Assembly (NCBI GenBank): GCA_019648995.1
Contig: BLXT01006199.1
Location: 2,034,045-2,063,147 of the forward strand
DNA: 29,103 nt
Direction: 5' to 3'
Source of the DNA: Plakobranchus ocellatus
Taxonomy: Eukaryota > Mollusca > Gastropoda > Plakobranchidae
Part shown: positions 1 to 12,400 of the stretch, one piece after another
Layout of the letters: every line of letters starts with the position of its first letter
Position numbering within the stretch: the first letter of the stretch is position 1
The notes under the pieces: generated by a model
The model's database searches: none
The model's input: the letters and a program-made list of their open reading frames with translations, nothing else
What the model was told of the DNA's origin: nothing
Made by a program: the position numbers and the translations under genes

Positions 1-323
1 TTTTGCAATGACACTTATGTTTTCCTTCATTGTTGATGAAGGATCATTATTACGAAGAGAAAAAGAAAAAAGATTATCTGCTTCATGTCTTGGCAGTGTG
101 CCTTTCGTATTTTACTCATTACAAATTAATTTTTATGATGAAGATTTCAGAATCACTTGATATAAAGAATACCTAAGGAATAGGTCAAACTTTTTCTTTA
201 CCTGGGTTTTGAGCCTCATGTTTTACTTATAAAAATTACTATTGCTGTAGATGTAAGTCATAATAATTAAAGAATAGATTTTTAAAAAATGATAAAACCT
301 TCTTTATTGCTTTTGCCTGACAG
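1..323 (+). other. 3' end of an upstream Dscam intron
   Basis: AT-rich sequence with no coding signal. It ends in a pyrimidine-rich tract and CAG at 321-323, the acceptor of the first visible exon. The preceding exon (expected to encode Ig10 or the Ig10/FN3-5 junction) lies outside the window. Confidence 0.7.
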
Positions 324-422
324 CTCCTCCACATCCTCCCCATCTCTACTTGGTACTGACCACAACAACCACCATCCAGGTGAACTGGCTGTCTGGCAGT
401 AATGGTGGCAGCCCTATACAAG
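324..422 (+). CDS. Dscam: Dscam exon 1 of window: first half of FN3 domain 5
   Basis: Phase 1 to phase 1, 99 nt. Reads PPHPPHLYLVLTTTTTIQVN then WLSGSNGGSPIQG. This is the typical N-terminal half of a fibronectin III domain: a proline-rich lead, the A/B strands, the conserved Trp of strand B (VNW), and the GGSPI-G turn leading into strand C. DSCAM FN3-5 has the same W-x-x-G-x-N-G-G-x-x-I-x-G pattern. Acceptor is CAG at 321-323; donor is AAG|GTCAGC at 422/423. The exon breaks the domain between strands B and C, and the next exon completes it in phase. Confidence 0.88.
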
Positions 423-3400
423 GTCAGCACCTGTCAGTAATTTTTAAATCTTTGTGCCACAAGACCAGTCCAAGTGAGCCCAATGTTGCGTTCAAATCGT
501 TGATGCTCAGCTTGGAACAGAGGTGTATGAGTTTAATGTGATGGTGAAAAATGGGTGGACATTTCATGATTCTGTACCAAGATTTTTTAAAAATAAAATA
601 CTGGAAAGAAGGGGAGAAAAAAGGAACTTGAAATTATTTTATTCTCAAAAGGGTTACTGCAGTGTCCAGCTCATTAGGCCAGGTCTCAAGGCAATCAGCT
701 CCTTTCTCAGTGTCATCTTTCTCTGTGATGGTCATGAAACAATAATTTTAAAAACAGTGAAAAAAAATTAGGAAGGTTGAAGAAGCAAGAATTAAAAATG
801 AAAAGTGAAACAAATGTGTAAGAAGGAACAAAATAGCAACACTTGTTGAAGTAATATCATATCATCAGAACATATGAAACAAGTGTTTATCAGTTATCAG
901 TATAGAAAGCAAAATCTTTGTATTTGACTTTGAGATATGGGAACTGAAATATTGTGTGTGTTTGGTTAGCAAATGGTGACAATTTTTTAAATTTTTATTT
1001 TTTTTTTATTTATTTTTTTTTGACAACCAACAATGACTAATATAATAATAATTGTTTAAAAAAATCAGATGGTACAGAAATTTTGCTATTTTAATGGTTT
1101 GCTTTTGTTGCCTTTATATGCACAATGTATTGATGTAGCTTGTCTAGGAGTGAATAATCAGTATTTGAGTGTTTGCATAATCTCTATGTTAGCCTGGGGA
1201 GTTTGGTGGCATAGTGGGTAATGAACCTGCCCTGAGAACTGCAGGGGCCAGAACGCCTGAGACCATCTAGTTGTTGACAAGCTTAAATCTCTAACTCTTT
1301 TTTCAATTGATGAAACTTGTCCAGGGTTTGTTCTGAACTACAAGATGGACCACCAGAGCTGGCAGTCCCTCTCACTTGGCCCGCAGAACCGAACATTCAT
1401 TGCAAACAACTTACGATGTGGCACAAGCTACAAGTTCAGCCTGAGAGCGAGGAATAAACTGGGAGACAGCTTAGATTCAGAAACAGTCTCAGCAAGGACA
1501 AATGGATCAGGTGACTACAGAGCATGTTTTCATTGAGGGGTCATGGGAGGTGCAAGAAACTGAAATGTTACAGGCATGGAAATTGTCCATGGAAACACGG
1601 GTTCCCTTGGAAAATAAAAAAATTATACGCAGAAATTTTAACTGGTCCATAAGAAAAAAAATGTCTGGAGAGCAAAATGAAAAGTGAAAAATGGGTTTTT
1701 AAACATTTAATTCAACAGTAAATTCTGCTGCTAGCTGCCAGGACAGGCTTTCAAAATGCTTTTAATTTGTTTTCAACCAACCAAAGTCCCCTGGGTCACC
1801 TAGCAAAGCGTTGCCCCTGCATCCACCGGGCTGTGGGTGACCCCTAGACCCAGCCTAGTTTCAGTGTATTTTCACTTAAGTAATTTCCTTACCTGATGTT
1901 AACTCTTTCAAGTCGGATTTTTTTGGGGGAGCAGACTGAATTCCTGCCAAAAAAACAAGAAAAGTGAGACCCGTCAGGGCCGATATATCAGCATACATCC
2001 AGATGGGGTTGAAAATTAGTGCTGATATATGGGCAAACGTCCGGAATGAGTTAATACTGCTTACTTAATATTACTGTCTTCTTTATTTCTGCCAAAGAGA
2101 TCATAAATACTTGGATTACTATTACTATATAATGCAAATGTATTTACTTTGAATATTATTTGAACACTAATATTTAAAGTGAATTCATTATACACCCCAC
2201 CTGCCAACCTACCTCTGTTAAAACTACTAAAAATGCTAGGATTAATGTTACTACTAACTGCTGCTCTAGTTACTTTCAATATCACTTGTACTGCGGTATT
2301 AATACAGAACTCATTGACACTACCCTGTTCTCCCTTTCCAGCTCCTATTATATCCCCTCAGAGCTTGCTGCTGGCAGCTGTGAATGCTACCTCTGTGACC
2401 CTTGACCTAAGCTCATGGCAGACGTCTGGTTGTCCCATCCGTTTTTATTCTATTAAGTATCATGTGTGGGGGGACAAAGTCTGGCACCTGGTCAACAACA
2501 ATATCCAGTTCAATGCAGTAAGAAGCATTTCAGATTTCATCAATTGTTTCCATTTTATATCTTAATGCTGCAGAAGGGATTAGCCTCATGCAAAATAATT
2601 TCTCAATGCAAATTTCACAGCGAATTTTTTTTAACAAGATTAGAATTGTCAGAAAAAAAATATTTGTGTTCAACAAAAGATTAAATGTTTTAAACTGATT
2701 GTAAAAAAACATTGTGAAATCTCCAACTGTTCTCAACTTTTTTGGTATTTGGCAATCAACTCATTTTGTGCGGCTAGTCATTTTGTTAGAATTGGCTTAG
2801 GAAAGAAAAATTTTTCAGTTGATCAGTCAAAAGAATGGTTATAGAACATATATGAAAACTCAGCAATGAGTTACTCGCCTGTTACACAGATTTGGACAGG
2901 AAGTAGAGGAGGATGGAAGGTATTGGATCTCGCATTGTTTCAAGAGCAAGGCCTCTGGCTTTGGAAACTTGGAAGTCGCACCTTTCCCTAAATAGGTGAA
3001 ATGATGGAAATAAAAACATCTGCATTGGTATCTTAATCATAATGATTTTATCATTGATATTTTCTACTCTATTTTGGCAAATCCTTTTTATATAACTTAC
3101 ACTGTGTTATCTTACTGTACCATGTGTTTGTATTGCAGACATTATTTGTGGTCCAGGATTTATCGCCAGCGACCTGGTACATAATGGACGTCATTGCTCA
3201 TAGCGATGCGGGCTCGACCACATCACAACTCAAGTTTGCTACACTGACTTTTGCTGGAAGTAAGTGCTGTAGTCTAGCCCTAGCTTTTACAATCATAATC
3301 GCCGTTTTGGTCTAAAGCTAGGGTCTATTACTCCTTATGAGCCTTAGCAAAGCACCTGGACAAACTTTAATGAGAGTAAAATCTAGAAAAAGTGATCAAT

Positions 3401-6400
3401 TTTTGTTGCTGTGTTGGATAGCCAGAAGGAATGAAGCTCCCATCAGAGTATGTTATCTCAGACAAGCTTTTTATCTCTTTAAAAGGGCACCAGATTTATT
3501 TATGCAGCCAAGAAAGGTAGAAGATACAAGTTGCCAGACTTGTAATCATGCCTTGAAACCAATAGTGTTGTGTAAGATGTCTCAATAGTTGTAAACATAT
3601 CTTGAAACAAAAATTGATGTGTAGGAATGTCTCATAGTTTTAAATACGCCTTGAAACCAGTAGTGTTGTGTGAGATGTCTCAAAGTTTGTAAAAATGTCT
3701 TGAAACCAGTAGTGATGTGCAGGATTTCTCCAAAGTTGTCCATATGTCCTGAAACAAGCAGTGATGTATAGAATGTCTCAGTTGTTGTAAATACGCCATG
3801 AAACCAGTAGTGATGTGTAGGATGTCTCCAAAGATGTACATATGTCCTGAAACAAGTAGTGATGTATAGAATGTCTCAATTGTTGTAAATGTGCCTTGAA
3901 ATCAGTAGTGATGTGCATGATGTCTCAACAGATATAAATATGTCTCCAAGCAATGGTGAGTTGCATCTATAAAAAATTTTACAATTTAAAAGTATTGAAA
4001 AGTACGTAGATATTTTTTTTGTCTTTAAATAATTTTTTTATTTATTGTGAACACATTTCTTTCTGTCCATTTCTTGACCATTTCAAAGCTCTTGGAGAAC
4101 ACTCAGGGGTCAGTTATGAATGATTTGAAAATGTTCAAACTCCCCATTCATTTGACTCATTTTTAAGCAAACAGTTATACAGTTGGGTTGGTCTTAGATC
4201 AGTACATTCATTAGCCTGTAGCTACTTTTCATTTTTTTAACACAGTGAAGCACACACTGAGACATAAGATCCTTCTTTCAACCAGTCAAAGCCTCATCCT
4301 GAAATGTTTAAGAAATATTTCCTAAATTTCTTGGTCAAGGGTCAAACTTAAAATTAAAATAAAAAAAAAACGGTTAAAGAGTTGAAAAATATTCAGGGAA
4401 GCCTGACTTCTGCTTCAGTCCCTGAAATCTTGACCTGGTCCTGACCAAGACTGAAATAACATTGCTTTCCTGCCTGCTTTACCTACATGACAAACAAGGC
4501 TCGTGTTCTGATGATTTTTTTTTTTTTTTTTTATGTTTGGATAACTTTTGCAAGGGGGAAAAACTTGAAAGAAATTTTACTCATTTGGTTTTGGTGTCGT
4601 GTTTTTTTGTTTCTTCCAGGCACAATCAAGCCTTTGAAAGTGGTGCATAAAGAGAGATCGGAGTTCTACCAGAAAGCTTATCTCATGGTGCCTGTGTGTG
4701 CTGCTGCTGTCTTTCTCTTCTCACTCCTTGTCGCAGTCTTCCTCTTCTGCAGAAGGCGAAAGGATCGGCTTCGATACAAAGGTGATTGTTTTTTATGTCT
4801 ACAATGTATATCATAAAGTGTACTGTCCAGCCTCTCAATCTAGGCAGAGGTGCTCTGTAGGTCCATCAGACCTCCTGGCTCATTAGTCCAGAATCCAGCC
4901 AGATCTTTTTCCTGCAGTACCTCATAGAGCAGGCAAGACTGGGGCAGGTGGTCTGTGTTTGAACTATAGGTTTGAAAGAGCATTGCTCTGTAAGCAGTAA
5001 ACATGAACCCATCCCATATGTCTAAAGTACAGTTAAGACAAAAAAGGCAGGAAGGAAAAAATTTTAACTTACATCTTTTCAAAGAGTATTGTTCTGTAAG
5101 TAGTAGATATGAATTCATCCTACATGTCTAAAGTACATTTTAGACGGGAGAAGCAGGAAGGGAACGTCGTAGGCTATATCTTATCCTGTCAATATTTGTT
5201 TCATGATTCTAAGTCCCTTTTCTGTCGGCTAGAGGCTATCTTTCAAATGAAAAATTTTACTTTAAATAAATATTTCAAGTATTCATGATGTGTCATCAGG
5301 TCTTTTGTGTTATTCTCCATACCTAGAGATAAGTGAAGCGTAATGTGTTATTGTCCTTGCCTGGGAATGTGTGTCCTGTCTTAAATGTATGTTGCATGCT
5401 TTGTCCTTACTGAGAGATGTGTACACATACCTACCTAGTATTACGAAAAATTCTTAATTATTACTAAAAATGCATCAGATTACGAAAATACAAAAATGCC
5501 TGATTCATTACGAATTTGAGTGGCTCAAGCACAGAAAGTCTTTGTTCTGTTCAGTGAAGCAGCCAGAGTTGCTGGAACGCTTGAAGAGGGCTTGTATCCT
5601 GAGCATCACTTAAAGTAGTGATTGTTCTACCAAATGTAAAGACTACAATGTGTATCATAGCTGTAAATTTTAATTTATAAATCACATATGTAAAGGGAAG
5701 TATTAGCATGCGCTGATCATGGGGATAAAACAAAACAAGAAATTCAATAGTATCAGTTATGGTGCATTTTTGCTATTACTAATTTTGGGTTTAAATTACG
5801 AATTTTTTCCTCTTGGTTTACTAAATTGGATGATCCCAACTAGGCAGGGATGTGAAAGTGTCATGATTTATTCTTTCGTAGAGATGTATATTGTGTCATG
5901 TGTTATTGTCCTCACCTGGAGATTTGTTCCATGACATTGTTATTCTTACTATGGATATGTGTTATGTTATGTGCTGTTGCCCTTACCCAGAGATGTATGT
6001 GTTTCTTCTCCCTATCAGATTATGACCCTGCTAGCCACACAGTGAACTTGCGACGCGACATCACGGCAGAGACATCGCTCATGAATGACCTGGACAAGCG
6101 GCTCAACACAGAGCTGGACTTGAGCAGCAGCAGCTCGGGCACTCTGGCCGGGCATGCACGCCATGCCAACCTCCTGGGCTCCCCGGTCAGTGAGGACAAT
6201 CTGCCTGGACACAGCAGCAGTGCATGGCTGATAGCAGGTAGCAACAAGACAACCAGTGACAATGGCAGCTTTGGCAGATCTGGTCAGTGGTGGTCATAGC
6301 TAGATGGGGCAGAAATGAGATTTTAGGAATCTATGTTAGTCAGTGGTGGTCATTAAGACGCGGCAGAGATGGGGATTTGAGGAATCTCTGTTTGTCAGTG

Positions 6401-9400
6401 TAGTCATAGTTAGATCGGTTAACAATGAGATTTGAGGAATCTATGTTGGTCAGTGGTGGTCATAGTTGGGCAGGGCAAAGGTGAGATCTGAGGAATCTAT
6501 GTTGGTCAGTGGTGGTCATATTTAGGCATGGCAAAGATGCAATCTGAGGAATCTATGTTGGTCAGTGCTGGTCATAGTTAGTATGGTAGAGATTTAGGGA
6601 AGAGGTGGGGAGAGGGTGGGGATGGACAAGCAAATTGTTGCTCTGACCTTTGTGCTGAGATGTTAGGCCTATTGCTTTGAAACAATCATCTTGAGGCCAG
6701 TCCTAATGAGTCAGATGTCACTTATAATACTTCTGGGAAAAATGGAGAGAGAAGTTTGAGACTATTTCAGTGGCTTAAAATGTTCAAAATGTCATGCAAC
6801 TCTTTCAGAATTATTGAGAGACAATTTGAGCATTGCAACAATGGCAGGTAGAAATTTAAAATCTCAGATATTGTATGGTGAGGGTTCTGGATGCAGCCAA
6901 GAAGTACAATGCAGCCTGGTTATAGTGAAGACACAGGGACCAGTGAAATTATGTCCAGATAAGAGAACATTATTATATACAAATAAATCAAGCATTTAAT
7001 TACCTCACTTACATCTGACAAGTATGTAGGCAGTATCTAGGTTTCCTGTTTTTTCTTTGAATAAAAGCTCATCAGAGAAGTAAGAGGAAACCCAAATATG
7101 CCAAGAAATGCATGTATCTAATAAAATCAGAGAGAATTGTTCACAGAATATGGAAGAAAAAGAAGAGGGGGAAAGGGGTTAATCTAGATGTCAATATATA
7201 CAAGACAAGTATGTTTGCCCAAAAAAAATGTTCACAGAATATGGAAGAAAAGGATGAGGAGGAAAGGGGTTAATCTAGATCTCAATATATACTAGATACC
7301 ATATGCCCATAGCTTAGGCAATGTCAATGTAAGTAGAGGCCATTTGAGATTACAGTGCATACTTTTGCAAGCTTGAGAGAATGTGGGAATTAATAAAGTT
7401 TCATCAAGAATGGGCAGATTTTTAGCAAAATCAGTTTACCACAGCCTTGGGGTTAAGCAACTAGAGAGGCTTTTTTGTGGAGACAGACAGACAACAATAA
7501 TGTAAATAAGATTGGAAAAGGGGGGATAATGAAAATATGTAGCTTTGTTGCCTGCAGTGAACCCTGATTTATCTTCCTATTTAAGAATCAAGTCATATGC
7601 CTATGGGGTTAATAGAAGTAGCGAATTCTCGTAAAGTGCTACAAAGATAGAGCTTGAAGAATTAAACAAAAAAAATATTCATGGATAGATATACAAACTG
7701 ACAAAGTGTTATATGAACAGGTAAAGGGAGTGGTCAGTTTTACTCAAAAGTTATTGTGTAGTTGTTGTTTTATCTAAACCTTGATATCTGTCCCCAGTAG
7801 ATGACAACATTAACCCTTATGCTACATACAATGAGATCAAACCAACGACCTTGACCCATACTGAGGTCAGGACTACGGTGCCTCTGAAAGGGGCAGCAGT
7901 CCCCAAGTCGTCCTCGGAGGAAGATGATATTGCCCTGCAGAAAGCAGCAGCCAGGCGAGAGGTAATAATTGTCTTCTTGTTGGGTTTACCTTTGTATGGT
8001 TTGGCCAATTCAAAATTCTCTGATCTCAGGCTTCTGGCCCCTGCTGTAACTGGACTAACATTTTTGAAGAGATATTTCAGAATTCAGGGCAAGCATGCTC
8101 ATCCCAGGCTGGTATCTTAATTGGAAAAAATGTCAATGTCAGTATTTTTTAATTACGCTGCAATACCATTTATATGTAGAAAAATCAATTCAATATTAAC
8201 ATTGCTGTAGTAATCTTATCCAGCTAATGATCTTGTAAAAACAAATTAGCACTTTAGTAACTTATCTCTACATAACATTTGATAATGCCTGAATGCCTCT
8301 CTATAAAACTCCATAGCAAAAGCAGTAGGTGACATATAGGCGGAAAAAAAGTATCAGAAATAAGCAAAGGTAGATTATAAACTTTCTCTTTCCATTTGTT
8401 GTTTTCTCTTTCATCTTGTTACTTTCCTAATACCAGTAGATCAAACGAATTCTGTTTGTTTGGATTGATCATCTATGTCTTTTTTTCCTCAAGGAAAACT
8501 GATATTGCTCTTCATTTTTCTAGATGGAAGATTACCAAGCCAAAAAAGCAGTGTCTTCCTCATCGTCATCATCAAATCCTAAAGGCCCTCCTTCCGAATC
8601 CTATGTACCATTTTTCCACTCTGATGTAAAACGAGAGAAGCAAGCCCGTAGCTCTGCGAAACGACAGCCACCTCCTCCTCTCCCTGCGCCACGAAGGATG
8701 CATCAGAAAGAGGCAGCGACCAAGGATGGTTATGACAATGAAGGTAAAAAAACCATCAAGTCCAAAATGTTTAAGCTGGTCATCTGAGAGATGTAAATTT
8801 GAATAGAAATGTTTGAGGTAGAGTGAAGAAACCTGACTGTTTAAAGATCCTCATTAAAGCACTCAGGGAGGGCGGACAAGCCTGAGATCTTTGTTGGTAC
8901 ATAGTGCTGTAGACCCAGATTGAAAAGAAAAATCGTTTCCAGATCAGGCTTACTATAGTGTATTTAGTTCCTTTTTTTTATAGAAAATGAGTGGAATTGG
9001 GATCGGAATCAGATCCTTGTGGACTTTTTCTCTCAGAAATAATTTGTTTGTGGGCACTCTAAAATAGACTGGATTTTTTCTGACATTTCAAAATCCTTTA
9101 TTGGGCGATGATTGGCAACATTGTTTGTGCTTTGCTTTCTCTGCTCTGAAGCTCATGGTGATATTGTTACTATCATCAAGAGACAAAAACAAATAATGAG
9201 AAAATACACACAGAATCAACCTAGGGCTGAACAAATAATGCCAAGAATAACAGGCTCCCAACAAGGAGTTAAACCAGACAGCAATGACCACTGCTTAATT
9301 TAATGGAGCAATATTTTTAAAAATATGTATAGTTACAGGCATGGATGTGACAAATCAAAAGAAACATTAAGAAGCGTTTGGCTTAGGCAAATAAATAATT

Positions 9401-12400
9401 ATTGCAATGTGATGATTATTAAATTAGTGTAGAAATGTATTACTGCAATGCAATGAATAATCAAAATGGCCATATCTTAAATCCTCTCTTGGGCGGATGG
9501 GAGGTGAAATTAAATGCCAAGGCTTTGTTTAGTTATACTTTTGCCAACTCACTACTTTTATGCCACTAGATCTTATTTAACAATAACTATCCTACTTCTA
9601 TTGTATCCCCTATTGATCAGGCCAGCAGTTTTTCTCAGAACAAAACGGACTCATAACCTCAAATACAACAACGTAAAAGTGATGCCACCATCTCTCCAAT
9701 TGGACTCTCTCTCTTCTCTCAGCTCTCTCACTGCTAAGTTAATACAAAATAATGGTTCACAGATTATTTGCTAACCAGAGTGCATAAAGTGACTTAAATA
9801 CTTATGAGTTTAACAGTATAACATCTCCCCTCCCCCTGCCCCCCACACACACATAACTTGAATTCTGGGCAACTTACCTATAATGCGCAACCAACAATTA
9901 ATAACCCAAAACGATAGGGAAAATAGCTGTATGTTGTTTTCGATGTGGCTTAGCTGAAGGATCTAGCATGATGACCAAGAGTGACTAAAAATAACAGAAA
10001 AAAAAATGATGGAATTAATTAAAAAAAAAAAACAATTACAGTTACTGGTCTGTCCTAGTGTCTCCTTCAGTCCAAACTTTCAAAATCCGTTTTCTCTGTC
10101 TCCTTGGCTTCCTGTTTTTCTTATTGAAGAAAAGAAGTGATGGGCAGTATAAAACTTAAATCAAGATTTGTAGGATGCACTTCTCTATGTAAAAACAATT
10201 CAAATAATTCCTACCTTTACTATGTGTTTACTGTGCATGTCGGGATCCATTCTATTAAGCACTGGTTATCAGTTGCATTGGGAATGTTAACTTTTTAAGG
10301 ATAGTTTAAAAAAACAAAAAAACCCTGTGAGTGAGCGTGACCTTTAATTTGCTTTTGATGTTGCTTAGATGAAGGGTCTAGCATCTTGATTTTCTTTTAT
10401 GTGTGTGTGGGTGGTGGGGTGGTACTTTATGGGATTCTAAAAGCAAAGTATAAGGAAAGAAAAAGAAAAATGTTATTGTGTATTTATCGGTGCCTGGCCT
10501 CTGCCTCTAACAGGTGCCATCTTGAGTCCCAGACGTTACGCTAGTGCTGACCAAATCCATGCTCTGTTCACCCAGCCTGCCAGGCCGCATTCCAGCGTTA
10601 AGTCTGGCTCCGAGTCCACAGACAAAGGTCAGTTCTCGGTGATGGGTCAAAAAAAAGACTCTAGCCTAATTCTATCTGTATGAAGAAATGGATATGAACT
10701 GTATTGATAACTATTGATGAGCAATAATATTGTTAACATAATGAACATGAATACAATACAGATTATGAAAATAATACGTAAATAAGTGATTTGATGAGTA
10801 TGAGAGTTTGGTAAAACAAATGACTTAATTGGATAAGAACACACAAACAAATATGAAGGAATAAAGAATGAGCACAAATTTGTTACTCATCTTATAGTTG
10901 TGCTATATTTCTTATGCTCTCAAGACCTAGAATATCCAGATTGCTTAGTCTGTGGTTTTAAACCCCTTAACCATTTTCTTGCATCCTTGTCTCATTACAC
11001 AATGAGTTTCTTTTCAAACCAAAAAATATATGGGAAGGAAATAAACCATGACAAGACAAATCGGTGAACAGGTCAGTTGATGAATATGACAATGAAAGAA
11101 TTTAATGAATGAAAATGGATGGGTAAAATATTTCTCTATAATTTAACATAACAGAAAAAAAAAACCAAAAGAAATTACTTTCTCAAGTATTAGGGAGTAT
11201 GTTACTGCACAGTCTGCGTATTCTTTGCTTTAACCCTCATCAGTATGATTGTAACAATGTCTTATTGGGTTTTTTTCCCCCCAGGCTCTCAGCGTCACTC
11301 TCTCATCTCCTCTGTAACAACGGTGTCCTCGAGCCGAGACGAGCTTCTTGACGCTCTAGAGAATGCCAAGCGCTGCCCGCCCCCGCCAGTTCTCTATGAG
11401 AGCGAGAATGACCCTCACCATGATGGTGGGGCAGAGGGAGATCTTGACCCAGATTCAAGCTCGCAGCCTACAGATAGTTCAGTAAGAAGCCTCCTACGAG
11501 AGATGTTGTTGTGTATTGTACACTGTAACTGATGCCTGCAGTTCCTTATCGAGTTCAAGCATGAAAAATATTATCTCAGAGAATTTTAGGAAAATGTACA
11601 ATGTGCTGCTTGTCCACTCCTTTGACCTTTTTTTTTTTATTTCTTTTTTTGCTTTTACTTAGTAACAGGTTAGTAATTCAGGCAGTGTTTTGGTCTTCAC
11701 ATGGAAGCGTTTCACATCATTTTTAAAAACTGTAACACCCAGGAGAGGAGGAAAGGGTCACAGAACTTGTCAGATCATATGTGTGTGTTGCAGTACTTGA
11801 CCATTATTCTTAGCCATAGAACTCTCGTGCCCTTCTGACAATTGAACAACCTGGGAGAAGCTGCCTGTGCCTCACAGTGCTTCTTATAATAATCTATTAA
11901 ATTAAATGTGTAATATTTTGTTGGATGGCGCAAAATCCCTTGATGGCATGTGTTTACTGAAAAAGTTTCAAGCAAAACTACTTGCTATTATCTTGTTGTT
12001 TGTGTTCTCAATTGCAATCAAGGCTACCAAATTTATACCCAGGTAAAATATTACTCTTCATCTTCTTTCAAGAGCACCTCTGTTGTGTTAAGTTGTAACT
12101 TTATATAACTGCATCAGTAAAAACTTGAAACCTTTTTTCACAGATTTTTTTTTTATTGTGTATCAGTTGCTTGCAGTAGTGGTTCACATTAAAGGAATTA
12201 ATAGTTTGTTTTTTTTTCAGCAATATTCTTTAGCTGGATAGTGATCATCACTTTTATGCATTTAAGCTTGATCTGGTTGATATCATTTGTTTTGAGACAA
12301 GTCCAAACAGGATGGATGTCTCATTTAGCTTTTTTTTTTTAAGTCTTGAGTGTTAACTGTAAACCAAACAATAAAATGATATTCAATACATGCATATATT

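Larger units (their letters stand above)
4782..6018 (+). other. Intron 5 with direct duplication, degenerate repeats and a possible inserted element
   Basis: Donor GTGATT at 4782, acceptor TATCAG at 6013-6018. It holds an old direct duplication (4970-5163). It also holds a degenerate family of phrases like GTGTTATTGTCCTTACCTGG and AGAGATGTGT at 5325-5430 and again at 5878-6005, and, between those two blocks, an inverted-repeat segment (about 5440-5860). Confidence 0.7.

Noticed and set aside
6015..6262. Two antisense frames over exon 6
   Set aside because: Shadows of the + strand coding exon, which matches Dscam topology, splice sites and phase.
8524..8526. ATG at the start of exon 8 as a translation start
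   Set aside because: It directly follows a TTTTCTAG acceptor and continues the Dscam frame in phase 0 from exon 7, so it is an internal Met.
9112..9303. Possible extra exon in intron 8
   Set aside because: The open frame lacks flanking splice sites in phase 1, and its composition differs from the tail exons.
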